Shown here one piece after another: positions 27,481-35,952 of a DNA stretch of 64,000 bases. The notes below the pieces were generated by a model. It was not told where the DNA came from. It did not search any database and saw only the letters and a list, made by a program, of their open reading frames with translations. The stretch is from Flammeovirgaceae bacterium UBA5585 (GTDB taxonomy: Bacteria; Bacteroidota; Bacteroidia; Cytophagales; Cyclobacteriaceae), in the NCBI GenBank assembly GCA_002425185.1, contig DILT01000016.1, positions 1-64,000 on the forward strand, in the 5' to 3' direction. A program made the position numbers and the translations under genes. Position 1 is the first letter of the stretch, and the number at the start of each line of letters is the position of its first letter.

Positions 27481-28503
27481 ATGGATTCAATAACTCACAT
27501 AGCACTTGGGGCTGTAGTTGGAGAAGTAATGGCCGGCAAGCGAATTGGTAAATCGGCATTATTGCTTGGTGCCATAGCACAAAGTTTACCGGATATCGAC
27601 TTTGTAGCTTCCTTTTGGATGTCATTCTCGGAAAATCTGCTGGCGCATCGTGGCTTTACTCATTCATTCCTGTTCATTGGGCTTACAGCTGTTGGATTAG
27701 CGATGTTCACCGACCGATGGTATCAAAAACCAGATATGCCTTATCGATCGTGGTTACTATTCTTTGGCGTGCAGATGCTGATTCATTTGCTGATTGATGG
27801 ATGCAATGCCTACGGCACAGGCTGGTTGGAACCCTTCAGCCATGAACGCATTTCATTTCATTTTCTTTTTGTAGCCGATCCATTCTTTTCAGTATCGATT
27901 AGTATAGCCGCACTTGTTTTGATGATATCTCGCAACACTCATGCATCTCGAATGAAATGGGCAATAGTATCCCTGATTATCTCAACCGCTTATCTATTTT
28001 ATGCCGGCTTTAATAAAATCATAATTGAACGTGATGTTGCCCGGGCGCTTGCAAATCAAAATATATCCTATTCACGCTTTCTCACCACCCCCACCCCGCT
28101 TAATACCTGGCTTTGGTTTGTTGCTGTTGAGGATGACAGCGGATTTCACATTGCGCACCGATCGGTTTTTGATCACCAGGAGGCAATAGATTTTTTTTAT
28201 ATTCGACAAAATAAAGCGCTCTTGAAAGAAGCAAGCGGGCATGAGTCTTTGCAACATCTGATCCGGTTTTCGCAGGGTTATTATACCGTGAAAAGCAAAG
28301 ACGGAAGATTAATTTTCAATGATTTGCGTTTCGGACAAATTACTGGTTGGGCCAACCCTGAAAACGAGTTTGTATTTCATTTCTACCTGGACCACCCGGA
28401 AGATAACCTGTTGGTAATACAACGGGGAAGGTTTGCGAATTGGAACAGGGAAACAATTAAACTACTGGTAAAACGAATACGAGGCCTAAAGCCTCCAGAA
28501 TAA
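27481..28503 (+). CDS. YdjM/DUF457-like membrane metal-dependent hydrolase
   Basis: A 340-residue membrane protein of the LexA-binding inner-membrane hydrolase family (YdjM, DUF457). The N-terminal MDSITHIALGAVVGE, the acidic SLPDIDF and AHRGFTHSFLF provide the conserved His/Asp residues thought to bind metal. Several hydrophobic helices follow (LLFFGVQMLIHLLID; VSISIAALVLMI; AIVSLIISTAYLFYAGF). The last 120 residues form a soluble domain. The biochemical role of the family is not established. It lies 48 bp before the response-regulator gene and may be cotranscribed with it. Confidence 0.85.
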   Translation: MDSITHIALGAVVGEVMAGKRIGKSALLLGAIAQSLPDIDFVASFWMSFSENLLAHRGFTHSFLFIGLTAVGLAMFTDRWYQKPDMPYRSWLLFFGVQMLIHLLIDGCNAYGTGWLEPFSHERISFHFLFVADPFFSVSISIAALVLMISRNTHASRMKWAIVSLIISTAYLFYAGFNKIIIERDVARALANQNISYSRFLTTPTPLNTWLWFVAVEDDSGFHIAHRSVFDHQEAIDFFYIRQNKALLKEASGHESLQHLIRFSQGYYTVKSKDGRLIFNDLRFGQITGWANPENEFVFHFYLDHPEDNLLVIQRGRFANWNRETIKLLVKRIRGLKPPE

Positions 28504-28551
28504 ATTCAGATTTCAATTGCTAATTACACGATTAAAAAAAATAATTTCCAA

Positions 28552-29226
28552 ATGAAAGTCCTGCTCATTGAAGATGAAGCGATGCTGGCACAGGATATCT
28601 TAAAGCATCTCCAAACCCAACACTATACCTGCGAGTGGGTCACCCGTATTTCAGAAGCTGAAGAAAAAATAAACCTGTACAAATATGATTGCATTTTACT
28701 TGACCTCGCCCTTCCTGATGGCAATGGACTAAGTCTGTTGCAAAACCTGAACCAACATCACAACACAGAAGGCGTTATTGTAATCTCAGCCAAACATACA
28801 CTTGAAGATAAAATAAAGGGGCTTAACCTTGGTGCAGATGACTATATGGTAAAGCCCTTTCATTTAGCGGAACTTAGTGCACGTATCAGTGCGGTGATCC
28901 GGAGAAAACAGGCGGAGAACGCAAACGTAATTGTTTTGCACGATTTAAAAATAGATTTACCCTCACGATCCGTTTATTGCAAAGCGGGCAAAATTGACTT
29001 AACACGTAAAGAGTTTGATTTGCTTATATTCTTATACTTCAACAAAAACAGGGTTGTTTCTAAAAATGCTATTGCCGAGCATATCAGCGGGGACCACGCA
29101 GAAAGCTTTACTAATTTAGATTACATCTATTCACACATTAAAAACTTAAAGAAAAAATTAACGGAAAGAGGCTGTGATGATTATATCAAAACAATTTATG
29201 GTATTGGATACAGAATGGAAGTATGA
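28552..29226 (+). CDS. OmpR-family response regulator
   Basis: A 224-residue two-component regulator. The receiver domain (1-115) has the acidic pair Glu7/Asp8, the phosphoacceptor Asp51 in ILLDLALPDG, a switch Ser in VIVISAKH and Lys101 in MVKPF. The C-terminal winged helix (about 128-222) has LTRKEFDLLIFLYFNKNRVV and ends YIKTIYGIGYRMEV. Its stop overlaps the start of the histidine kinase gene by 4 bp. The position directly upstream of the cytochrome/YceI operon suggests that operon as a target (inference). Confidence 0.95.
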   Translation: MKVLLIEDEAMLAQDILKHLQTQHYTCEWVTRISEAEEKINLYKYDCILLDLALPDGNGLSLLQNLNQHHNTEGVIVISAKHTLEDKIKGLNLGADDYMVKPFHLAELSARISAVIRRKQAENANVIVLHDLKIDLPSRSVYCKAGKIDLTRKEFDLLIFLYFNKNRVVSKNAIAEHISGDHAESFTNLDYIYSHIKNLKKKLTERGCDDYIKTIYGIGYRMEV

Positions 29227-30485
29227 AACTACTGACTCAAACTACCCGATATTATTTTATGCTGGCTGTAGCCCTGCTTCTGCTTAGTATACCCGCCATC
29301 TATTTTACATTACGTACGGTACTCATACATAAACTTGATGAAGAACTTCGTGAACACAAAAACAGCTTTTTTCAGTCATTACGATTGATAACTTCAGAAA
29401 AAGAATTAGAGGTATACAAGCACTTCTATGAGGAGTTCTCCCTGAAGGAGATTGACTATAAAATAGAAAAGGACTCCATTTACACTATAGAAGAATACGA
29501 TTCATCCGAACGCAAAGTAACACCCTTACGAATTCTGCGATCAGGTGTTTATCTGAATGGAAAACATTACGAATTACTGATTCGGGAGTCGTTAATCACA
29601 ACACGCGATCTTATCACAATTATCTTGTTTGTCAAAGCAGGGATACTGGCAAGTTTGCTGACTGGCCTACTCGTAATCAATCGAAAGCTGACCAAAAAAG
29701 TATTTAACCCGTTCTATCAAACTGTCAGTAATCTAAAAAAATTTGAGATTGACAAAGATTCGACTATCCCTGAAATACATACCAGAATCACAGAGTTCAA
29801 TGATTTGAATAAAGTACTTATACAACTTACCCAAAGAAATCATCAATCCTATATCAGTCAAAAAGAATTTACTGAAAATGCTGCACATGAACTACAAACA
29901 CCCCTGGCCATTATTCGAACAAAGCTTGACTTGCTGATACAAACATCGGAAATGACTAACGAACAAGCTGAGTTAATCAGCGAGCTGTATGATGCAACTG
30001 ACCGAATTAATCGACTAAACAAAAGCCTGCTCCTTCTTAGCCAGATTGAAAATACCGGTACCCTTGACAGGGAGCCAGCAAATCTGCACGAACTTGTTTT
30101 GAAAAATGTCAGCCTATTCAATGAAATTTTTACAAGTAAGCATATTGTACCGGAAATAGCCGGTGGTAGCCCTATCGTTACAACCAACACTGCGCTGTTG
30201 GAAATTCTTTTAACAAATTTAATTTCAAATGCTGCACGATTTACTCCTGACGGAGGAGCTGTTCTTATTCAATTAACAGAAAATGAATTAATTATTTCCA
30301 ATACCGGGGAGCCGCTTCAAAATCCCGAAAAAATATTTAATCGCTTTCATCGCGAATCAAACCAGAAAACCGGAACCGGTTTAGGGCTTACTATATCCAA
30401 ACAAATCTGCAAAGTGCTCGGTTTTGACTTGCGTTATCGTTTTGAACAACACAAACATACCTTCATCCTTCGGTTTAATCCGTAG
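29223..30485 (+). CDS. Sensor histidine kinase
   Basis: A 420-residue membrane kinase paired with the preceding regulator. Two transmembrane helices (about 12-31 and 131-152) enclose a small periplasmic sensor of about 100 residues with no recognised domain. The phosphorylated His222 lies in FTENAAHELQTPLAI. The ATP-binding domain shows the N box (NLISNAARFTPDGG), the G1-like ISNTGEPL and the G2 box GTGLGLTISKQ. No HAMP domain is obvious, although ELREHKN and NRKLTKKVF flank the helices. It should autophosphorylate and pass phosphate to Asp51 of the regulator. Confidence 0.94.
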   Translation: MKLLTQTTRYYFMLAVALLLLSIPAIYFTLRTVLIHKLDEELREHKNSFFQSLRLITSEKELEVYKHFYEEFSLKEIDYKIEKDSIYTIEEYDSSERKVTPLRILRSGVYLNGKHYELLIRESLITTRDLITIILFVKAGILASLLTGLLVINRKLTKKVFNPFYQTVSNLKKFEIDKDSTIPEIHTRITEFNDLNKVLIQLTQRNHQSYISQKEFTENAAHELQTPLAIIRTKLDLLIQTSEMTNEQAELISELYDATDRINRLNKSLLLLSQIENTGTLDREPANLHELVLKNVSLFNEIFTSKHIVPEIAGGSPIVTTNTALLEILLTNLISNAARFTPDGGAVLIQLTENELIISNTGEPLQNPEKIFNRFHRESNQKTGTGLGLTISKQICKVLGFDLRYRFEQHKHTFILRFNP

Positions 30486-30544
30486 TTTATAGCTGATTTT
30501 TGTCAGTTTATCACAACTAATCCATTTCTCCAGAAAATCTTCAG

Positions 30545-30573
30545 ATTTCAGTAATTCATTTGATTACTGAAAT
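30545..30573. promoter_or_regulatory. 11-bp inverted repeat before the redox operon
   Basis: ATTTCAGTAAT (30545-30555) and its perfect complement ATTACTGAAAT (30563-30573) flank a 7-nt spacer and end 8 nt before the ATG at 30582. No T-run follows, so a terminator is unlikely. It is either an operator or a hairpin covering the translation start. Confidence 0.6.
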
Positions 30574-30581
30574 TACAGGAA

Positions 30582-30986
30582 ATGAAGAAAGGTATTTTGT
30601 GGGCGGGCGTTGTGTTACTCGTAATTGGTGTAACGACTGCATTTTGGCTTTACAATATGCCGCACCGTAAGGCTAACGCAGAACCATTCGTTACCCTAAA
30701 AGCTACAGAACTTTATAAATCGTTTGAAGCAAATGAAGCTGAAGCGAATGAAAACTACCTGGACAAGGTAATTGAAGTTCACGGTATAGTTTCATCCGTA
30801 AGCATAAACCAGCAAGGAGATCAGGTAATTCTGATGCAAAGCAACGATCCGATGTTTGGCGTTAGCTGCACCATGGATAAATCCATGCAGGATGTTAAAC
30901 CGGGCCAGTCGCTTTACCTAAAAGGTATCTGCAAAGGATACCTATCTGATGTTGTTTTAACGGATTGTATTTATATCAAACATTAA
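30582..30986 (+). CDS. OB-fold (tRNA_anti-like) exported protein
   Basis: A 134-residue protein with one N-terminal hydrophobic helix (ILWAGVVLLVIGVTTAFWLY) and a small OB-fold domain of the tRNA_anti-like type. The motifs are TLKATELYKSFEANEAEANENY, VIEVHGIVSSVSI, and VKPGQSLYLKGICKGYLSDVVLTDC. Such domains are common in Bacteroidota as small membrane-tethered periplasmic proteins with no proven activity. Two cysteines late in the domain (GICKG, LTDCI) could form a disulfide. It is the first gene of a five-gene run up to 33548 and follows the inverted repeat directly. Confidence 0.75.
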   Translation: MKKGILWAGVVLLVIGVTTAFWLYNMPHRKANAEPFVTLKATELYKSFEANEAEANENYLDKVIEVHGIVSSVSINQQGDQVILMQSNDPMFGVSCTMDKSMQDVKPGQSLYLKGICKGYLSDVVLTDCIYIKH

Positions 30987-31006
30987 CACGTACATAATTC
31001 TACCCT

Positions 31007-31720
31007 ATGAAATGGTGGCTCTCTTCCCGGCACGTCCTGCAATCAACAGCACTGATAATACTCACCAGCGGAATTATTGTTTCTTGTGTGCATGACCCAT
31101 TTTTGGACCCTAACGCACTCAACGATGGAAAACCCAGTATTCCTGGCTGCACACCTTCCGGACAAATTTGTTTTGAATCCAGTGTACTACCCATTTTCAT
31201 ATCGGCATGCGCCCGACCGGGTTGTCATGACGCAGCCTCGCACACCGATGGATATAACCTAAGTAGCTACGCTACGATTGTACGCAAAGGAATAAAACCA
31301 GGTAATGCCTCTGAGAGTAAACTTTATAAAGTACTGTTCGAATCGGGTGAAGACCGTATGCCACCGGACGGATCGTTGACAGCAGCTCAAAAAGATTCAA
31401 TTGCCGCCTGGATTAATCAGGGTGCAAAAAACATAACAAACTGTGCCTGTTCATGCGATGCAAATGAATTTACCTACGCACTTTCAATAGAGCCACTACT
31501 CAACAAAGCATGCGTAGGATGCCATAAACCCGGTTCGTTAAACGGCAATGTAAATCTTGCAGACTATTCGCATGTGAAAAACCATGTAAATGATGGCAGT
31601 TTGCTCGGCAGCATAAAACATAGCAGCGGCTTTGTTCCTATGCCGCAAGGCACAAAACTCTCCGATTGTGAGATTACAAAATTTGAAAACTGGATTAATG
31701 CAGGGGCACTTAACAATTAA
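31007..31720 (+). CDS. Planctomycete-type cytochrome c-like lipoprotein, two domains
   Basis: A 237-residue lipoprotein (lipobox Cys in GIIVSC, about residue 27) with two repeats of the planctomycete-type cytochrome c domain. The first repeat has an unusual CARPGCH, a CX4CH spacing. The second has a standard heme site CVGCH. Each repeat ends in an acidic/Trp motif (IAAWINQGA; FENWINAGA), and methionines in EDRMPPDG and FVPMPQG could be distal ligands. It is probably an outer- or inner-membrane-anchored electron carrier. A shorter homologue follows after 4 bp. Whether the CX4CH site binds heme is uncertain. Confidence 0.8.
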   Translation: MKWWLSSRHVLQSTALIILTSGIIVSCVHDPFLDPNALNDGKPSIPGCTPSGQICFESSVLPIFISACARPGCHDAASHTDGYNLSSYATIVRKGIKPGNASESKLYKVLFESGEDRMPPDGSLTAAQKDSIAAWINQGAKNITNCACSCDANEFTYALSIEPLLNKACVGCHKPGSLNGNVNLADYSHVKNHVNDGSLLGSIKHSSGFVPMPQGTKLSDCEITKFENWINAGALNN

Positions 31721-31724
31721 CCAT

Positions 31725-32096
31725 ATGCAACGTCTGTTTATACTATTGAGTTGGCTAAGTATTCTACTGCTCTCCGCATGCTACTACGACAAAGAAGGAA
31801 TACTTTACCCCGAAACAGCGAACTGCGTTCCCACCGCATCTCCATCATTCCTTAACGAGGTACTGCCACTGCTAAATGGCCGGTGCAATAATTGCCATGG
31901 CGGCAATTCACCCTCAGCCAATATTCGGCTCGATGCTTATGCTGAGGTAGTCATTTACGCAAACAATGGCAGCTTAATGGGCAGCATTAACCACAGCGGT
32001 GGTTATTCGCCAATGCCAAAAAACAGCGGAAAAATGTCCGCATGTGAAATTCAAAAAATTCAAAACTGGATTTCTGCAGGAAAACTAAACAATTAA
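31725..32096 (+). CDS. Planctomycete-type cytochrome c-like lipoprotein, one domain
   Basis: A 123-residue protein homologous to the second repeat of its neighbour. The ATG at 31725 gives a lipoprotein signal (LSILLLSAC); an earlier in-frame ATG at 31632 would lie deep in the previous gene and put the signal peptide inside the protein. It has one heme motif, CNNCH, followed by GGNSPSANIRLDAY, then YSPMPKNSGKMSACEIQKIQ and NWISAGKLNN. The close match of SLMGSINHSGGYSPMP to SLLGSIKHSSGFVPMP in the neighbour shows a tandem duplication. It is probably a membrane-tethered redox carrier in the same operon. Confidence 0.82.
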   Translation: MQRLFILLSWLSILLLSACYYDKEGILYPETANCVPTASPSFLNEVLPLLNGRCNNCHGGNSPSANIRLDAYAEVVIYANNGSLMGSINHSGGYSPMPKNSGKMSACEIQKIQNWISAGKLNN

Positions 32097-32106
32097 TACA
32101 GCACCT

Positions 32107-32655
32107 ATGAAAACCACACTTCTGTCTTTAGCGTTGCTTATTGCATTAACAAATTTTGCACAACCCGTGTACATGACACGTACCGGACAAATATCATTCT
32201 ACTCCAAAACACCCATGGAGAATATTGATGCCATCAATAATGAAGTTACCTCCATGATTAACCCGGCAACTGGAGAGTTGGTCTTTGCAATTCTGATAAA
32301 GAGTTTTCGCTTTGAGCGTGCTTTGATGGAAGAACACTTTAATGAGAACTATATGGAATCTGATAAATTTCCAAAAGCCACGTTTAGCGGCAAAATCAGT
32401 AACCTGGGCAACATTGACTTCACAAAAAATGGTAACTATCCAACCCGTGTAGAAGGCGAACTGACTATACATGGTGTTAAAAAGGTCATTACCTCACCCG
32501 GAATCATAAACATCTCGGGTGATAAAGTTACTGCGACAAGTACATTTCCTTTACACCTGGCAGACTTTAATATAACAATACCTTCTCTGGTTGCCGATAA
32601 AATATCAGAAACGGTAGAAGTAAAAGTAAACTGTGAATATCAACCCAAAAAATGA
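32107..32655 (+). CDS. YceI-like lipocalin-fold protein
   Basis: A 182-residue exported protein of the YceI family, a lipocalin-like beta-barrel that binds isoprenoid or other long hydrophobic molecules. The signal peptide is MKTTLLSLALLIALTNFAQ. Family features are FYSKTPMENIDAINNEV, SFRFERALMEEHFNENYMES, KFPKATFSGKI and GELTIHGVKKVI. In Bacteroidota, YceI genes often accompany cytochrome-like and DUF5777 genes, as here. Carrying a quinone-like or other lipid for the redox partners is inference. The next gene overlaps by 4 bp (ATGA). Confidence 0.9.
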   Translation: MKTTLLSLALLIALTNFAQPVYMTRTGQISFYSKTPMENIDAINNEVTSMINPATGELVFAILIKSFRFERALMEEHFNENYMESDKFPKATFSGKISNLGNIDFTKNGNYPTRVEGELTIHGVKKVITSPGIINISGDKVTATSTFPLHLADFNITIPSLVADKISETVEVKVNCEYQPKK

Positions 32656-33548
32656 TTGCAACTAAATCCACACTTATTCTACTCACTATTCTTATGGCAA
32701 GGATAGTGGCGGCACAGGATGATCTGTTAAAAATGCTGGAAGAAGAAACAGCGAAAGATAAAAAACCGGATTATACTACGGCCACTTTTAAAACAACGAG
32801 GCTTATCAACGGTCACTCGGTTGAAAATGTAGCAGCAGGTGTATTGGATTTCAGAATTTCCCACCGGTTTGGATACATCAACAGCGGTTTATACGAATTT
32901 TTTGGCTTAGATCAGGCCACAACAAGGTTAGGGTTGGATTACGGATTAACCAACCGTTTGATGATCGGCCTTGGCAGAAGCACCTTTGAAAAGCAACTCG
33001 ATGGATTCACCAAGTACAAATTGATCCGACAATCGAGTGGCGCCAAAAAAATGCCGGTAACCGTTAGCCTTATGGCAGCTATGGTATACAAAACACTTAA
33101 GCCCAGTACTACCAATCGCGAAAACTTCAAAACTTCCAACCTGTACTACACCTATCAGGTGCTGGTAGCCCGTAAACTAAATGATCGCCTTTCGCTTCAG
33201 GTTATGCCCACCATGAATCACTATAATCTTGTACCCGGAACCACGCTTTCAAACGACTTGTACTCCATAGGTTTTGGTGGACGAATAAAGGTGAGTAAAA
33301 GAGTAACAATCAATGCCGAATACTATTACCAGCTTGCAACTACCAAACTCCCCGACACGAAAAATTCACTTGGGGTGGGTGTCGATATTGAAACCGGGGG
33401 ACATGTTTTTCAATTATACGTAACGAATTCTACAGGTATGACGGAACGGTCATTCATTTCAGAGTCAACAGGAGATTTTCTTAAAGGCGATATACATTTT
33501 GGATTTTGTATTTCAAGAGTCTTTACCTTAAAAGATCCCAGAAAATAG
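32652..33548 (+). CDS. DUF5777 beta-barrel protein
   Basis: A 298-residue exported protein of the DUF5777 family. The signal peptide is ILLTILMARIVAAQ. The rest alternates aromatic and polar residues in amphipathic strands (VLDFRISHRFGYINSGLYEF; NRLMIGLGRSTFEK; RVTINAEYYYQLATTK) and ends FGFCISRVFTL, consistent with an outer-membrane barrel. The function is unknown. Its start overlaps the YceI stop, so expression is coupled, and it closes the operon. Confidence 0.85.
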   Translation: MIATKSTLILLTILMARIVAAQDDLLKMLEEETAKDKKPDYTTATFKTTRLINGHSVENVAAGVLDFRISHRFGYINSGLYEFFGLDQATTRLGLDYGLTNRLMIGLGRSTFEKQLDGFTKYKLIRQSSGAKKMPVTVSLMAAMVYKTLKPSTTNRENFKTSNLYYTYQVLVARKLNDRLSLQVMPTMNHYNLVPGTTLSNDLYSIGFGGRIKVSKRVTINAEYYYQLATTKLPDTKNSLGVGVDIETGGHVFQLYVTNSTGMTERSFISESTGDFLKGDIHFGFCISRVFTLKDPRK

Positions 33549-33568
33549 TTACAGTCCGCCAACCAGAT

Positions 33569-34741
33569 TTAATCCCGCTGTTTGAAATAAAATGTAAACA
33601 GAAATAATATCAGCCGAAAGATATCGTAGGCGCTGCGCTGTAAAAATCGCTCCCACAAGGTTTGCTTGTTGGTGTATAGTTCGGGGGTTACCTGAATACA
33701 TTCTAAATCAATGATGCGCTGAAGTCGCTTTTCAACATCATGCGCAAAATTTTCATCGTAGACATCAACGTTTAATTCCACACTGGCATAGGCGCTGATA
33801 TTATTCAGGTTATAGGAACCAACGGTTACCCACTGACCATCGTAAGTGCCCAGTTTAGCATGAAGTACTTTGCGCTGGTATTCCCATATTTCCACCCCTC
33901 TTCGTAAAAACCATCCGTACATATAACGTTCAGCATACTTGGCCAGGGGTACATCAGAAATGCCGGCCACAATAACTTTAATTTTTACCCCACGTTTGGC
34001 GGCCGCTGCAATGTGTTTCCGTAAAAGATTACCCGGTAAAAAATAGCTGGATATCAGGTAAATGGAGGATTGCGCCTGCCGGAACATCTCCAGGTAACTG
34101 GAGGTGATTTGTTTCTTCCTGCGCACCCAATCGTTAATGCGGGGTCGTGCTAAAACAAAAGACTTACCCTCTTGTCTGTTGCTATGCTTTTCCCGTCTGA
34201 AGAATTTTTTCTTCCCCTTAACACGGGCCTCGCAGATCTTCTGAAGTCTGAAACTCACATCACCATCTACAAATACAGCCCAATCAAGCCAGGCTACATT
34301 TTCAGGAGTATCGTTGTAATGATTACCAATATTTATTCCACCTACCAGGGAAAAGCGTCCATCAACAACACAGACTTTATGATGTAACCTACGGCCGAAA
34401 TAGAAATACTTACTCTTGAAATAGGCTGCGAAAAACCTGAAGTAGACACCGGCATCGCGAAGTTTTTGAATAAACTCCTTTGAAAGATTTTGCGAAGCAT
34501 ACCCGTCTACAATAAGGTAAACCTGCACACCCCGTTTAGCAGCTTTGATAAGTGCGTTTGTAACACGTTTGCCTGTTTCATCTTGTTCGAAGATATAGGT
34601 TTGAAGATGTATAGTTGTTTTTGCTTCATGGATAAGTTTATCCAACAAATCAAAATACTCGTGCCCGGCTCGTACCAGACGAACTTCAGCGTTTGGATGA
34701 TAGCCCCGTTTGGTGGGTGAATTCGATAGTAACCTGGTCAT
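33569..34741 (-). CDS. Phospholipase D-family protein, ClsB-like
   Basis: A 390-residue protein with two PLD domains, close in size to cardiolipin synthase ClsB. Each domain has an HKD motif: HHKVCVVDGRFSLVGGINIG (about 125) and HAKLGTYDGQWVTVGSYNLN (about 305). No N-terminal membrane helices of the ClsA kind are present; a short hydrophobic C-terminal tail (ILFLFTFYF) may anchor it. It should transfer a phosphatidyl group, probably in cardiolipin formation. The ATG at 34741 (MTRLLSNSPTKRGY) is preferred over a TTG at 34771. Related PLD nucleases exist, but GGINIGNHY and NLNNISAYASVELN favour the synthase group. Confidence 0.87.
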   Translation of the reverse strand: MTRLLSNSPTKRGYHPNAEVRLVRAGHEYFDLLDKLIHEAKTTIHLQTYIFEQDETGKRVTNALIKAAKRGVQVYLIVDGYASQNLSKEFIQKLRDAGVYFRFFAAYFKSKYFYFGRRLHHKVCVVDGRFSLVGGINIGNHYNDTPENVAWLDWAVFVDGDVSFRLQKICEARVKGKKKFFRREKHSNRQEGKSFVLARPRINDWVRRKKQITSSYLEMFRQAQSSIYLISSYFLPGNLLRKHIAAAAKRGVKIKVIVAGISDVPLAKYAERYMYGWFLRRGVEIWEYQRKVLHAKLGTYDGQWVTVGSYNLNNISAYASVELNVDVYDENFAHDVEKRLQRIIDLECIQVTPELYTNKQTLWERFLQRSAYDIFRLILFLFTFYFKQRD

Positions 34742-34961
34742 CGTAGCTTTCAGGCTTAAGTTAAAACACAAAACGGTTTAACAAAAAAATACAAAATCAT
34801 TTTGCGTTGTATGGAACCTTCTGTCACAGCTTTCGTTAATACTGCATTGAAACTATAAAACAGTTGGTTTACAGTAAGTTACATCTAATTTTTTACGAAT
34901 ACGTTTACACCATACTATCGTTGGAGGTTGAACGGAAGCCCGTAAGTAAATACTGTGAAAG

Positions 34962-35324
34962 ATGAAAGAAGGAGTGTTCGCTATGGAATGGATTACCGTT
35001 TATATTTCCGGCAAACCGGATTTTAAAGAAGAAGTATTGCGCAACCTGGATAAGTCAAACTTTCCGTTTATGCCGGGTTCGGCTGAAAGTGATTCGTTAT
35101 ACCTGCTTTGGATTGATGACCGGTCATCTTTACGCGATCTGAAAAAGGCCATTGGCAGTAAAACTGTTTTTAAATACCGCTTGCAGTTTTATTCAAGCCT
35201 TGAAAAGTATTTTCAATCCATCCGGAAATCCAAGGAAGCAACCTTCTCCCCACAGGAAAAGGAACTGATCAACCAAATGTCGGAGTGGGAAGCTGGTTCA
35301 CGGGTGTACAGACATAGTGCATAA
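34962..35324 (+). CDS. Hypothetical protein, 120 aa
   Basis: A 120-residue protein of unknown function. An alternative start is the ATG at 34983 (MEWITVYISGKPDFK), which fits the beta-strand start better. The pattern ITVYISGKPDFKEEVLRNLD then LYLLWIDDRSSLRDLKKAIG suggests a small alpha/beta fold. The second half is helical and basic (YFQSIRKSKEATFSPQEKEL). No signal peptide or membrane segment is present, so it is cytoplasmic. It converges with the next gene with one base between the stops. Confidence 0.65.
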   Translation: MKEGVFAMEWITVYISGKPDFKEEVLRNLDKSNFPFMPGSAESDSLYLLWIDDRSSLRDLKKAIGSKTVFKYRLQFYSSLEKYFQSIRKSKEATFSPQEKELINQMSEWEAGSRVYRHSA

Positions 35325-35325
35325 G

Positions 35326-35757
35326 CTATTTTCCGGGTTTCCTTTTATCGCGCAGTTCAAAAAACAGGCGAATACGCGCTATGATTTGACTTTCAGTCAG
35401 ACTATCACACGGTTCGACCGTTAAAATTTTAGACTTCAATTCCGGGTTCTTCTTAAGTTCCTTTTCTAAATCAAGTTTTGCTTCTGCCGGCCCAATTATA
35501 TAAAGGTTATCTACTCCGCTTAATGCCTCTATTACCCGGGCGTAGAATTTTTTCAGCTCTTCCTTGAACTTGTTTTTCTGCGAGCTCTCATAGTCGAAAC
35601 CGATACCCCCACGTTTTGTCCGTTTTGATTTCTCGCCCTCAACTTTAGGTTTTCGCTCAGCGTCTGAAAAAGCGTGAACAATCCGAACCTCCTCGCCTTT
35701 TTCCAAATGAACAATCACAGCTTCACGCGTATCAATCCATATTCCAGTATTTTTCAT
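35326..35757 (-). CDS. eRF1-domain-like small protein
   Basis: A 143-residue cytoplasmic protein. It starts NTGIWIDTREAVIVHLEKGE, a strand-turn-strand seen in bacterial eRF1/host-attachment-like small proteins. It continues with a basic middle (EKSKRTKRGG) and ends with NLYIIGPAEAKLDLEKELKK and SKILTVEPCDSLTESQIIA. The GPAEAK stretch is close to eRF1 domain 2/3 signatures (GPGxxK) in related proteins. The GGQ release motif is absent, so it is not a release factor. It may bind ribosomes or tRNA under stress (inference from fold resemblance only). A GATCTT-AGCC-AAGATC palindrome is in its leader. Confidence 0.6.
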   Translation of the reverse strand: MKNTGIWIDTREAVIVHLEKGEEVRIVHAFSDAERKPKVEGEKSKRTKRGGIGFDYESSQKNKFKEELKKFYARVIEALSGVDNLYIIGPAEAKLDLEKELKKNPELKSKILTVEPCDSLTESQIIARIRLFFELRDKRKPGK

Positions 35758-35772
35758 GGCTTAATTTTTATT

Positions 35773-35788
35773 GATCTTAGCCAAGATC
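35773..35788. promoter_or_regulatory. Palindrome GATCTT-N4-AAGATC in the leader of the eRF1-like gene
   Basis: A perfect 6-bp inverted repeat with a 4-nt spacer starts 16 nt upstream of the ATG at 35757. Further GATC-containing pieces (CCAAGATC at 35815-35822, TTGATCATC near 35840) occur in the same 195-bp gap. It could be an operator or a small hairpin; no protein can be assigned. Confidence 0.35.
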
Positions 35789-35913
35789 GCAGAGTTTTTC
35801 ACTACTTAGCCTGACCAAGATCAAATGCCTCGCTGATATTGATCATCTCATACAAGAAGACTGAATTCTATTTTCCATGAACCTATGAATTTTACTACGG
35901 AGAATGATTTGAG

Positions 35914-35921
35914 TATTTTTG
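35914..35921 (+). promoter_or_regulatory. -7 promoter box TATTTTTG
   Basis: TATTTTTG fits TAnnTTTG and lies 31 nt before the TTG start at 35953. No convincing -33 element is visible. Confidence 0.4.
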
Positions 35922-35952
35922 GAATACCCTGAACCAAATTAGTTATCAGCCC

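Noticed and set aside
31632..31724. Longer N-terminus for the one-domain cytochrome lipoprotein
   Set aside because: It overlaps the previous gene by 89 bp and would place the signal peptide 31 residues inside the protein.
34772..34961. Small RNA or riboswitch between the PLD gene and the 120-residue gene
   Set aside because: No stable paired structure or known motif was visible in the 190 bp.
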